From: Firmicutes bacterium UBA4845
GTDB lineage: Bacteria > Bacillota > Clostridia > Tissierellales > Sedimentibacteraceae
Length of the DNA stretch: 64,000 nt
Assembly: GCA_002399975.1 (NCBI GenBank)
Contig: DHER01000101.1
Span: 102,172-166,171, forward strand
Direction of reading: 5' to 3'
Shown: positions 17,430 through 25,861 of the stretch, one piece after another
Layout of the letters: the number at the start of each line of letters is the position of its first letter
Position numbering within the stretch: the stretch's first letter is position 1
The notes under the pieces: generated by a model
The model's database searches: none
What the model was told of the DNA's origin: nothing
The model's input: only the letters and a program-made list of their open reading frames with translations
Made by a program: the position numbers and the translations under genes

Positions 17430-18311
17430 TTAATAATTTGTCATTCCCGCAGCTGAAGCAAGTTTCAAAATTTTTTCTGCTTTTCTTATAACCGGTTCAT
17501 CGACCATTTTTCCATCTATCACTATAACTCCAATTCCTTTTTCTGCGGCTTTTTTTGATTCGTTCATTATTTTTAATGATTTTTCGACAGATTTGCTGTC
17601 AGGAGTAAAAACTTGATGCACAATAGAGATCTGAGATGGATGTATACATGATTTTCCTGTAAAACCTAACAATTTAGCATGCTTTGTTTCATCTTTAAAA
17701 GCATCTTTATCCTTTATATCAAAAAACACGGTATCTGCAGAGTCTATTCCGGCAATGTTGGCACATATGGCTATATGACTTCTGGCATACAGGAATTGTT
17801 CTTTGTCTTTTGTTCTGTCGACACAAAGGCAATTGGTATAATCACCTGTCCCGAATGAAATAGAAACAACCCTTTCATTGGATTCTGCAATCTCAAGGGC
17901 ATTTAAAACACCTTTTGGTGTCTCTATTGCTCCCTGAATTTTTATTGTACCCTCACAAATATTATTCATTTTTTCAAAATATGAAAGCATTTGTGACAAT
18001 TCTACAATATCTTCTTTGCTTTCACACATAGGCAGTCTTATATTTTTAACGCCGCTTTTGACAAGTTCTCTTACATCATCTTCTCCAAAACCTGTATTTA
18101 AGGAATTTATTCTGACAAATATCTCACAGTCTCCATAGTCCATTGTCTGCAAAGCTCTGCACAACAGTTTTCGTGCATCTTCCTTCTCAGAATAAGCAAC
18201 CGCATCCTCCAAATCGAAAATTACACAATCTGCCCCTCTTGAATGAGCAGTTTTAAGCATCTTTTCATTGTTTGCCGGGCAGAACAGCATACTTCTTCTT
18301 AGCCTTTTCAA
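17430..18311 (-). CDS. HpcH/HpaI aldolase - citrate lyase beta subunit (CitE-like)
   Basis: A protein of 293 residues of the CitE/citramalyl-CoA/malyl-CoA lyase family. Readable motifs are RRSMLFCPANNEKM, VIFDLEDAVAYSEK with the Mg-binding acidic residues, RINSLNTGFGEDD, GAIETPKGVLNA, SFGTGDYTNCL and GKSCIHPSQI. Members cleave a 3-hydroxy acyl thioester to acetyl thioester and a 2-oxo acid. The start is TTG 18311 behind AAGGAG. It is the last gene of an operon with citF-like, YfcC and M20 genes. No citD, citC, citX or citG is present, so it may act on a free CoA thioester instead of the citrate lyase complex. Confidence 0.88.
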   Translation of the reverse strand: MKRLRRSMLFCPANNEKMLKTAHSRGADCVIFDLEDAVAYSEKEDARKLLCRALQTMDYGDCEIFVRINSLNTGFGEDDVRELVKSGVKNIRLPMCESKEDIVELSQMLSYFEKMNNICEGTIKIQGAIETPKGVLNALEIAESNERVVSISFGTGDYTNCLCVDRTKDKEQFLYARSHIAICANIAGIDSADTVFFDIKDKDAFKDETKHAKLLGFTGKSCIHPSQISIVHQVFTPDSKSVEKSLKIMNESKKAAEKGIGVIVIDGKMVDEPVIRKAEKILKLASAAGMTNY

Positions 18312-18437
18312 TTAAAACATCTCCTTGTAAATAAACAGCTTATACACCAAAAACATCTTCTTTCATATTCTGCATTCAGCTTTATTCTGAAAGAACATCA
18401 TTTTTAAAAAAATTAAAATTAAAATTCATAATTTATA

Positions 18438-19616
18438 TCAGTAATTCTTTTCCATTTCATTTTTCTTTTTAGAAAATTCTTCTTTTATTTCTTCTAATAT
18501 ACTTTCATTTGACACTAAATCGTAACACGTAGCTGACAAAATTTTGGATGCAAGCAGCGCGGCTTTGTGTGCAGCTTCAGTTTTTCCTGCATCCAAATAT
18601 TCCTTGCTGTGAGGTGAAGTACCTTCAGGAACAAATGCCACTCTTATGCAAGAACCAGGAACATTGTACATAACATTTCCAAAATCTGTGGATCCGGTTT
18701 TTTCTCTGGGTGGCCTTATTGTAGGAGCATTAACTAATTCGGCATTTTTCATAAGCAGGTCATTTAATTTCAAAACAGGTATTTTGCTGTCAAATTCCCT
18801 TTCGGGAATTATTTCATATGTTGTTTCTGTCATTAAGGACGCACCTTTTATTATATTCTTAAATCTTTCCACTACAGTGTCAAGATAGGAACGGTTGTAT
18901 GATCTCAGAGAGAAAGTTCCAACTGCTTCCGAAGGAACAACATTATCCGGGCCTCCTGCATCTGTAATTGTATAATGCATCCTTGTATCTTCCTTGACAT
19001 GTTCCCTTAGAAATTCTATACCGTTAAACACCAGCAGCAAGGCATCCAATGCACTTCTGCCGCTTTCAGGCTGTATTGCGGCATGTGCACCTTTCCCATG
19101 AAAAATCACCTTAAACGGTGATAATGCCATACATTTAATATCAGTCGTAGTTGTAGGCCCGCCATGAAACATAAGAGCCACATCTATATCCTTGAAGCAT
19201 CCGTTTTCTATCATTATTATTTTCCCGCCTGTGGTTTCTTCTGCAGGAGTACCGTAAACAACTAATTTATACGGCTTATCTTTATAAACTTCCTTGAATG
19301 CAGAAGCCGCATAGCAGATAGCAGGTCCCTGCATATGATGTCCGCAGGCATGGCCTATATTTTCAAGAGCGTCATATTCACAAAGCAATCCCAGTGACGG
19401 ACCTCCGGAGCCGTTCTCATAAACGGCCCTGAATGCAGTCTCTATTCCGCCGATTCCTTTTTCTACCTTGAACCCGTTTTTTTGCAAATAGTCGGTTAAA
19501 GTTTCCATAGCCTTGTATTCTTTACAGTCTGTTTCCGGGTTATCAAAAATATAGTCTGCAGTTTTAAACATATCTTCTTTAACTTTGTCTAAATGATTGA
19601 ATAAATCTGTTTTCAT
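18438..19616 (-). CDS. M20 family amidohydrolase in the citF/citE-like operon
   Basis: A metallohydrolase of 392 residues of the M20D group, similar in layout to the protein at 10246. Motifs are CEYDALENIGHACGHHMQ, YGTPAEETTGGK and MFHGGPTTTTD, with GKGAHAAIQPESGRSAL in the dimerisation domain and a metal-site glutamate region near the C-terminus. Members remove acyl groups from N-acyl amino acids or small peptides. It is placed 35 bases after the YfcC carrier gene and has TTGGAGG upstream of ATG 19616. The likely job is to hydrolyse an amide brought in by that carrier; substrate unknown. Confidence 0.9.
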   Translation of the reverse strand: MKTDLFNHLDKVKEDMFKTADYIFDNPETDCKEYKAMETLTDYLQKNGFKVEKGIGGIETAFRAVYENGSGGPSLGLLCEYDALENIGHACGHHMQGPAICYAASAFKEVYKDKPYKLVVYGTPAEETTGGKIIMIENGCFKDIDVALMFHGGPTTTTDIKCMALSPFKVIFHGKGAHAAIQPESGRSALDALLLVFNGIEFLREHVKEDTRMHYTITDAGGPDNVVPSEAVGTFSLRSYNRSYLDTVVERFKNIIKGASLMTETTYEIIPEREFDSKIPVLKLNDLLMKNAELVNAPTIRPPREKTGSTDFGNVMYNVPGSCIRVAFVPEGTSPHSKEYLDAGKTEAAHKAALLASKILSATCYDLVSNESILEEIKEEFSKKKNEMEKNY

Positions 19617-19651
19617 AAAATACCTCCAATATAATATTCCGAATTACCGAA

Positions 19652-21067
19652 TTAAAACGGTCCATATCCTATTAAATTACCTGCTACAATAAATACAGCA
19701 CCTACAATAAACCACATTCCTATAACAGGTCCTATAAATCTTATCCATTGGGGATATGTTATTTTGGCAAGTGACAAATATGAATTCATATTCGAAGATG
19801 TAGGATTAATTGAATTTCCTATTCCATCTCCTAATGCAAACGTAAGAACAGCTATTTGCCTTGTCACTCCTGTTAAGTCAGCTACCGGAATCATCAACGG
19901 CATTGTCGCCGCAGCCTGACCGCTTCCGGAGGGAATTACCAGGTTCAGGAATATATTTATTATATACATTAGAACTACAGTAAATTGAGATGGAGATTTT
20001 CTCAGCAGTATTGACATTCCGTTTACTATTGTATCCAATATCAATCCATTCTGAAGAACTACCAGTATTCCTCTTGCAAGTCCTATAACCAGCGCTCCGA
20101 ATACCATCGACTTTGCTCCGGCTATGAATTCCTTCGCAACCTGTCCGGGTTTAAGGCCTCCCAACAGCCCTCCGATTATACCCATAGCAAGAAAAATCGT
20201 AGCCATCATATCAGTTCCCCACTCATATTTAAATACACCGTATATCATGTAGATAAACCCTACAAGAACTGTTAAAAGTACAAGAATATGCCTTGTAGTC
20301 AATTCAGCTTCAATTACCACATCAGTGTTTTCTTTTGATTTCTCCTGAACTTCAAGTTCGTACACAATGCTTTTCGAAGGGTCTTTCTTAATTTTGTTAG
20401 AATACCTTACCAAATAAACGCTCAAAATAACCACAAATGTAATATGAATAATTGCCCTGTATGCTACTCCGGAAAACATCGGTAATTCAGCTATGGACTG
20501 AGCAATACCTACATTAAAAGGATTCATTACTCCTGCTGCAAATCCTCCCGCCATTCCAACAGCAATCATGGCAGTTCCCACAAGAGCGTCAAAACCCAGC
20601 TTTCTTGCTAAGGATATTCCAATAGGTATAAAAATTAGGCTTTCATTGGACATGCCCATAAATCCTCCTCCCAGAGAAAATATGAACACAAATATAGGAA
20701 TCAGTAAATTTTCTCTGCCTTTTACAGACTTAGCTATTTTATTAATCCCTGTATCTACAGCTCCGGTTCCTGTAATAATTTGAAATGAACCGCCTACTAT
20801 AAACACAAAAAATATCAGGGATGCTGCGCCTTCCATTCCTTTAGGTACAGCTGCAAAAGCATCAAAAAATCCTGCGGGAGAATTTTCTACGCTGTGATAT
20901 GAACCCGGATCAATGACAGTAACATCTTCTTTATTCTCATACCTGTCATACTCACCGGGAGGTAGAACGTGAGTCAGTAATACTGCAATTATAATAAGTG
21001 AAAAAATTATTACATAAGTATGTGGTATTTTTATATTTTTGGAATTAAATTTCCTATCTTTTCCCAT
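19652..21067 (-). CDS. YfcC family membrane transporter (first copy)
   Basis: An integral membrane carrier of 471 residues with about a dozen hydrophobic helices. Features of the YfcC/DcuC-like ion transporter superfamily include the N-terminal THVLPPGEYDR, GGGFMGMSNESL, NPFNVGIAQSIAELP and IPSGSGQAAATMPLM. Family members carry dicarboxylates, amino acids or small peptides, but substrates are mostly unproven. It lies between citF-like and M20 genes, 100 bases from the former, with AAGGAGAAAGATT before its ATG. A second copy (52491-53897) sits in another M20 module in this window. Confidence 0.9.
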   Translation of the reverse strand: MGKDRKFNSKNIKIPHTYVIIFSLIIIAVLLTHVLPPGEYDRYENKEDVTVIDPGSYHSVENSPAGFFDAFAAVPKGMEGAASLIFFVFIVGGSFQIITGTGAVDTGINKIAKSVKGRENLLIPIFVFIFSLGGGFMGMSNESLIFIPIGISLARKLGFDALVGTAMIAVGMAGGFAAGVMNPFNVGIAQSIAELPMFSGVAYRAIIHITFVVILSVYLVRYSNKIKKDPSKSIVYELEVQEKSKENTDVVIEAELTTRHILVLLTVLVGFIYMIYGVFKYEWGTDMMATIFLAMGIIGGLLGGLKPGQVAKEFIAGAKSMVFGALVIGLARGILVVLQNGLILDTIVNGMSILLRKSPSQFTVVLMYIINIFLNLVIPSGSGQAAATMPLMIPVADLTGVTRQIAVLTFALGDGIGNSINPTSSNMNSYLSLAKITYPQWIRFIGPVIGMWFIVGAVFIVAGNLIGYGPF

Positions 21068-21166
21068 AATCTTTCTCCTTGTTGTATAATATTAATACAG
21101 ATTATTAATTAGAAATTTAAATAATGCTGTACACTTTTATTTATATAGGATTTTTAAAAAACTGTT

Positions 21167-22726
21167 TTACTTGATAACTCTTCTTACAACGTCCATTATG
21201 CTTCCATCTCGAGCCTCTACTATTCCGACTATTTCATCTCCATATTCAGGCATAGCCGGTTTTCCTGTTACAGCTTCAGCTTCCTCTTTAAGTTCATGTA
21301 TGTCCTTTAAAGGCAAATTAGTGTTTTTAAGCTTCTCCATAAGATCTGTCCTCAATGGATTTATTGAAATACCTTTATCTGTAACTATAACATCTATATC
21401 TTGCCCTGGTGTAACAACCGTGGTAACCTTATCTCTTACTATAGGAAAATTCTTCCTTACAAGAGGGGCTGTAATAATTCTGAGCTTTGCTCCGTCTGCT
21501 ATATCAGGATGCCCTCCTTGGGCTCCCATTATTACTCCGTCAGAGCCGGTCAATACGTTAACATTGAAATCAACATCAACCTCTGTAGCCGACAGCACCG
21601 CTACATCAAGCATATTAGCAACGCATCCCTTGCTGTATGGATTAGCATACATGGATGCAGACATCTCTATATGATTTTCGTTCCTGTTTAATGAATCTGC
21701 AGCTTTGGAATCAAATGTTTGAGCATCTAATAGAGCCTCAAAATATCCTTCTTCCAGCAATTCTACCAGAACAGAGGTTATTCCTCCGGAAATAGCTCCT
21801 CCTTTTATTCCTTTGTCCTTCATATATTCTTTCAAAAATCTTATGACAGCCAGGGAAGCACCGCCGCTGCCTGCCTGAAAAGAAAAACCTTCTTTCATAT
21901 AGCCTGATTCATTTATAATGTTTGCCGCATATTGGGCCATTAGAAGTTCCTTAGGGTTTTGTGTAACTCTTGTTGATCCCATTGCTATTTTGTCTACATC
22001 GCCTATTTCATCCACCACTACCACATAATCCACAAAAGTTTGATCTATGCTGGGATCTCTCAGCGGATATTCAACTAAATTGTCTGTTATTGCAACAACT
22101 TTATCAGCACGTTCAGAATCAGCCATAGCATAACCCATAGAACCAAAGGCTGATTTTCCTGTACGGCCGCTCATATTGCCCATCTTATCGCATGCAGGTG
22201 CGCCTACAAAAGCTACATCAATTTTTATTTCACCTGATTCTATAGACCTGGCTCTTCCGCCATGTGTCTGAAATATAACAGGTTTTTTTAATATATTGTT
22301 GTATGATATTTCCTTAGCCAAAGCACCTCTCATACCGCTTGTACGTATTCCGGATACCACACCGTTTTTAATATACTCTATCAACGGTTCATGTATTTTC
22401 TGCAATGAGGATGGTGCAATAGTTATATTCTTTATTCCCATTTCAGCTATTGCCTTCATAACCATATTGATTATATAGTCGCCGTTCCTCAGGTGGTGAT
22501 GAAAAGAAATTGTCATGCCGTCCTTTAAATTGCATTTTTGGATTGCCTTACGTATATCGGATAATACTTTATTTTCCGTTTTGACATACCTGAAGTTCTT
22601 ATTTATTTTTTTCGTAACAACGTCTAATTCACGATGGTTGCCACGATATGGAGTTGTATAACCGAATTCCTCAATATATTTTGGTATACAACGCCCCACA
22701 TCATTTGTCACATTATCGTCATTCAT
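21167..22726 (-). CDS. citrate lyase alpha subunit / CoA transferase (CitF-like)
   Basis: A protein of about 519 residues matching citrate lyase alpha over its full length. Seen are MTISFHHHLRNGDYI, FQTHGGRARSIESGEI, VAFVGAPACDKMGNMSGR, FQAGSGGASLAV and GAQGGHPDIADGAK. Alpha subunits transfer the activated acyl carrier (or CoA) between acetyl and the substrate acid. It is the first gene of the operon. ATG 22726 follows AAAGGAAG at good spacing; an in-frame GTG at 22735 is too close to that site. Without CitD it would have to work with another carrier or with free CoA, so citrate as substrate is not assured. Confidence 0.92.
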   Translation of the reverse strand: MNDDNVTNDVGRCIPKYIEEFGYTTPYRGNHRELDVVTKKINKNFRYVKTENKVLSDIRKAIQKCNLKDGMTISFHHHLRNGDYIINMVMKAIAEMGIKNITIAPSSLQKIHEPLIEYIKNGVVSGIRTSGMRGALAKEISYNNILKKPVIFQTHGGRARSIESGEIKIDVAFVGAPACDKMGNMSGRTGKSAFGSMGYAMADSERADKVVAITDNLVEYPLRDPSIDQTFVDYVVVVDEIGDVDKIAMGSTRVTQNPKELLMAQYAANIINESGYMKEGFSFQAGSGGASLAVIRFLKEYMKDKGIKGGAISGGITSVLVELLEEGYFEALLDAQTFDSKAADSLNRNENHIEMSASMYANPYSKGCVANMLDVAVLSATEVDVDFNVNVLTGSDGVIMGAQGGHPDIADGAKLRIITAPLVRKNFPIVRDKVTTVVTPGQDIDVIVTDKGISINPLRTDLMEKLKNTNLPLKDIHELKEEAEAVTGKPAMPEYGDEIVGIVEARDGSIMDVVRRVIK

Positions 22727-22782
22727 GTTACCCACTTCCTTTGATGCATTTTAACAGTTAATTTTGCAAATATTAAATAGTA

Positions 22783-22800
22783 TATGTATATTAATACATA
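22783..22800. promoter_or_regulatory. palindrome in the citF leader, candidate MarR operator
   Basis: TATGTAT and ATACATA flank a 4-base centre. It lies between the citF promoter and its start codon, near the divergent marR gene. The size and symmetry fit a MarR dimer site, but the region is AT-rich. Confidence 0.4.
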
Positions 22801-22831
22801 ATTATTAATCGAATATTCAACCATAAATTAA

Positions 22832-22860
22832 AGTATAATTTTATTTAGTAGAAATGTCAA
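22832..22860 (-). promoter_or_regulatory. sigma-A promoter of the citF-YfcC-M20-citE operon
   Basis: Minus strand TTGACA, 17-base spacer, TATACT, about 106 bases before the citF start. Confidence 0.78.
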
Positions 22861-22888
22861 CCATTTTTTGAAGTGCAAAGCAAATATA

Positions 22889-22917
22889 TTGCCATTTTAA
22901 ATTTAATTTGGTATAAT
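22889..22917 (+). promoter_or_regulatory. sigma-A promoter of the marR gene
   Basis: TTGCCA, 17-base spacer, TATAAT, 51 bases before the marR start codon. It is back to back with the citF promoter. Confidence 0.65.
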
Positions 22918-22967
22918 GAAACAAATGAGCAATGACATCCAAATTACAACAATTCCGGGGGAAATTA

Positions 22968-23429
22968 ATGGACAACAATATATCCAGAAAAATCAATCGT
23001 GAAATTATTACAATATCTCGATGCATATCATATATACGAAATATTCAGTTTAAAAAATATAATATAGGCAGAGGTCAGCATGCATTTTTAACAAGAATAT
23101 ACGAAAATCCCGGTATAAATCAGGAAAAGCTTTCCAATATGCTGAAAATAGATAAAACAACAGTAGCTAAATCTTTAAAACGATTGGAAAAAAACGATTT
23201 TATAAGAAAAGTAAAATCTACGAAAGATAGTCGTCAATGGCTTCTGTACCCTACTGATAAGCTTCTTTCTATCTATGATACACTTGAAAATATGATTATC
23301 ACTACATGTAATGATGCCCTTGAAGGGCTCAGCAAAGAAGAGTGCAGCGAATTACTTACTCTGCTGCACAAAGTTGGACAAAACGTAAATGAAGACTGGG
23401 AAAGGGCTAAAAGTAAAAATAAATGTTAA
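22968..23429 (+). CDS. MarR family transcriptional regulator
   Basis: A DNA-binding protein of 153 residues with a winged-helix domain: INQEKLSNMLKIDKTTVAKS is the helix-turn-helix and VKSTKDSRQWLLYPT the wing. Amphipathic helices at both ends would form the dimer. The ATG at 22968 follows CCGGGGGAAATTA; an upstream ATG at 22932 lacks a site. It is transcribed divergently from the citF operon across a 240-base region with two promoters and a palindrome, so it probably controls that operon and itself. The effector is unknown. Confidence 0.9.
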   Translation: MDNNISRKINREIITISRCISYIRNIQFKKYNIGRGQHAFLTRIYENPGINQEKLSNMLKIDKTTVAKSLKRLEKNDFIRKVKSTKDSRQWLLYPTDKLLSIYDTLENMIITTCNDALEGLSKEECSELLTLLHKVGQNVNEDWERAKSKNKC

Positions 23430-23437
23430 GAGAAGTT

Positions 23438-24043
23438 CTATCCCTTTATTTTAGACAGGTAATCGGCTAAATCTTTCTGGGTATTAAGGTTTATAAATAT
23501 ATCCGTGTTTAATTTAAGGCCTTCTCTATTATATTCCTTTTCTCCAATATACTTTGTATTTAACTTTTTTATCAAAGGAGCTACAGCTCTTTTGCCTTCT
23601 GATAAATATTTTTCAATATCCTTTGCTGTCTTTAAGGAATAAAATCCATAAAGCGGCTCTATATTATTTCCAATACGGGTTACACATATATCAGCATCAA
23701 CGCTGTTAACAGCATTTTTCATATATCTTACATATTCTATATCCACATTCGGCATATCACATGCAATTACAAATGAATATTCGGAGGAAGCCGCCTTTAA
23801 ACCTGAATGAATTCCGCCTAAAGGCCCCATATTTTCCAGTATATCTGTTATTATTTTTTGTCTGTAATTTTTATATTCATCTGGTTTGTTTGTTACGATA
23901 ATTATATCGTCAAACTCTTTTTCCAGCTTAGAAATTATAATATTAATAATCCCTTTTTTATTTATATTTAAAAATTGTTTGTCAAAACCCATCCTGGAGC
24001 TTTTTCCTCCGGCTAATATTACGGCAGTACCAAACTTTCTCAT
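23438..24043 (-). CDS. mobA: molybdenum cofactor guanylyltransferase MobA
   Basis: A nucleotidyltransferase of 201 residues that links GMP to molybdopterin to make the guanine dinucleotide cofactor used by formate dehydrogenase. The N-terminal motif AVILAGGKSSRMGFDKQFL and the metal-binding VIACDMPNVD are readable. It is the last gene of moeA-mobB-mobA, 4 bases after mobB, and converges with marR with an 8-base gap. Confidence 0.94.
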   Translation of the reverse strand: MRKFGTAVILAGGKSSRMGFDKQFLNINKKGIINIIISKLEKEFDDIIIVTNKPDEYKNYRQKIITDILENMGPLGGIHSGLKAASSEYSFVIACDMPNVDIEYVRYMKNAVNSVDADICVTRIGNNIEPLYGFYSLKTAKDIEKYLSEGKRAVAPLIKKLNTKYIGEKEYNREGLKLNTDIFINLNTQKDLADYLSKIKG

Positions 24044-24047
24044 CTCG

Positions 24048-24542
24048 TCACCCTTTATTTAAAAACTTATCTTCTATTAAATCGGTTATTTCTTTAACTT
24101 GCGAAAAATCGAATTGAGGTATGTTTTTATCAAAATGCTTGTCCGTAACAATGCAAAATAATTCTTCATCCTTTGAATACAACTCTTCGGACGCCTCTTT
24201 TCTAAATACTTCCAGCTTAGGCTTATTTTTGGATTTATAACCTTCTGTTATTATAATATCAACATTTTGTATTTTATTTATTACATCATCCAGGCTATAT
24301 TCTTCATTTGATTCCTCAATTATTGCCATTCTCTCCGGAGAGACTGCAGCAACCACACTTGCGCCGGCAGCTCTGTGAAGCCATGTGTCTTTGCCGGGCC
24401 GATCCATATCAAAGCCATGAACATTATGTTTTACAGTCCCGATCCTGTATCCCCTGTTCTTCAATTCTTTAATAATGTTACATAAAACAGTAGTCTTCCC
24501 TACACCGGACTTACTTCCCACAACAGAAAACACCGGTATCAC
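24048..24542 (-). CDS. mobB: molybdopterin-guanine dinucleotide biosynthesis protein MobB
   Basis: A P-loop GTP-binding protein of 164 residues. The Walker A is VVGSKSGVGKTTV at residues about 5-17, followed by GTVKHNVHGFDMDRPGKDT and IITEGYKSKNKPKLEV, all typical of MobB. It assists MobA in cofactor maturation. The start is GTG 24542, overlapping the moeA stop codon in GTGA, indicating coupled translation. Confidence 0.94.
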   Translation of the reverse strand: MIPVFSVVGSKSGVGKTTVLCNIIKELKNRGYRIGTVKHNVHGFDMDRPGKDTWLHRAAGASVVAAVSPERMAIIEESNEEYSLDDVINKIQNVDIIITEGYKSKNKPKLEVFRKEASEELYSKDEELFCIVTDKHFDKNIPQFDFSQVKEITDLIEDKFLNKG

Positions 24543-25774
24543 TTTTCCACCTCTAAATAATCCATCAACTGTACTTTTATTTTATCTCCTATCTTGTATG
24601 GTCCCGTGCCGGCAGCTACAAAGAATAATGAATTTTTTCCACACAAACTGGATAAAACTCCTGAACTATGCTTATATGGAAGCTTCGTATAATACTTGCC
24701 GTCTTTTTTGTAAGTAAAAGCCCTCACATACCTGTTCTGAACGCTGACCTTGTTAAAGTCATTTTCCAATACCGAATCTATTACCATCAGATTGTACTTC
24801 GTTTTACCCATCATCTTTAATAATACCGGTCTTACAAATTGCTCAAATGTAATATATGCTGCAGCAGGGTTTCCGGAAAGACCGAATAAAAACTTATTTT
24901 CATATTTTGCAGCTACTATAGGTGTGCCGGGCTTTGCTTTTACTCTCCAGAATAAGATTTTACACCCTATTTCAAGAAATGCTTCTTTTATAATATCAGC
25001 ATCCCCTACGGATGCGCCTCCTGTGGTTATTATAATATCAGCCCATTTAAGCGATGATTTCAATAACCTTGCCGTATCTTCAACATTATCTTTGCAAATA
25101 CCCAGCATTTCAGCCTCTCCTCCCCATTTTTTTACCTGGGAAGCAATTGTATAGGAGTTGCTGTTTCTAATTTTGCCTTCCTTTAATTCTCCTCCTATAT
25201 CCACCAGCTCATCACCTGTAGATAAAATTGCAGCCCTCGGCTTAGCATATACCTTTACATAGGCTCTGCCGAGAGAAGCCAATATACCTATTTCTGCAGG
25301 ACCTATTATCATTCCTTTCGATAAAACAACATCCCCTGCCTTTATATCTTCACCTTCTTTGACAATATTGGACTGAGGTTTCAGATAATTAAATATCTTT
25401 ACGAATTTATCTGTAAATTTCGTATCTTCATATTTCATAACCGTATCTGCACCTTCCGGTATTTTTGCTCCTGTCATTATTCTTATAGCCTGTCCTTTGT
25501 CAATCCTTTTGGAACTAACATACCCTGCGTGCTCATTATCTATAACCTTTAGCGTCACCGGAGAATCCTCGGCAGCATTTACTGTATCTTCTGATCTATA
25601 TGCATACCCGTCAAGCGGTGACCTGTCAAAGGGCGGTATATTTATAGCTGATTTAATGTCTTCAGCTAAAACATAGTCCAAACTGTCCAATAAAGATTTT
25701 TCCGTTATATTAATATCTACCTTCTCCTCAGCAAGAATCCTGCCTGCATCTTCAATAGAAATATTAGTTAGCAT
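24539..25774 (-). CDS. moeA: molybdopterin molybdenumtransferase MoeA
   Basis: A cytoplasmic enzyme of 411 residues that inserts molybdenum into molybdopterin. Readable family motifs are PPFDRSPLDGYAYRS, IMTGAKIPEGADTVMKYED, STGDELVD, IITTGGASVGDAD and GLSGNPAAAY. Length is normal. ATG 25774 is preceded by AGGAGGAGAAA. It follows fdhF on the same strand after an 87-base gap holding a hairpin, so cofactor genes are likely expressed with formate dehydrogenase. Confidence 0.96.
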   Translation of the reverse strand: MLTNISIEDAGRILAEEKVDINITEKSLLDSLDYVLAEDIKSAINIPPFDRSPLDGYAYRSEDTVNAAEDSPVTLKVIDNEHAGYVSSKRIDKGQAIRIMTGAKIPEGADTVMKYEDTKFTDKFVKIFNYLKPQSNIVKEGEDIKAGDVVLSKGMIIGPAEIGILASLGRAYVKVYAKPRAAILSTGDELVDIGGELKEGKIRNSNSYTIASQVKKWGGEAEMLGICKDNVEDTARLLKSSLKWADIIITTGGASVGDADIIKEAFLEIGCKILFWRVKAKPGTPIVAAKYENKFLFGLSGNPAAAYITFEQFVRPVLLKMMGKTKYNLMVIDSVLENDFNKVSVQNRYVRAFTYKKDGKYYTKLPYKHSSGVLSSLCGKNSLFFVAAGTGPYKIGDKIKVQLMDYLEVEK

Positions 25775-25810
25775 TTTCTCCTCCTGGCTTTTAATATTTA
25801 GGCATTATTT

Positions 25811-25843
25811 AACAGATGACTCCTGAAACAGGAATCATCTGTT
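25811..25843 (-). terminator. hairpin between fdhF and moeA, possible weak terminator or processing site
   Basis: AACAGATGA-TCCTG pairs with CAGGA-TCATCTGTT around AAA/TTT, a 14-bp stem with one mismatch. Only a short T-rich stretch follows on the minus strand, so partial read-through into moeA-mobB-mobA seems likely. Confidence 0.5.
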
Positions 25844-25861
25844 CATCTGTTAATTTATTAC

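Noticed and set aside
18312..18437. Search for a missing citD gene between the M20 and citE-like genes
   Set aside because: The gap is 126 bases, too short for CitD (about 95 residues), and no start-to-stop frame of use exists.
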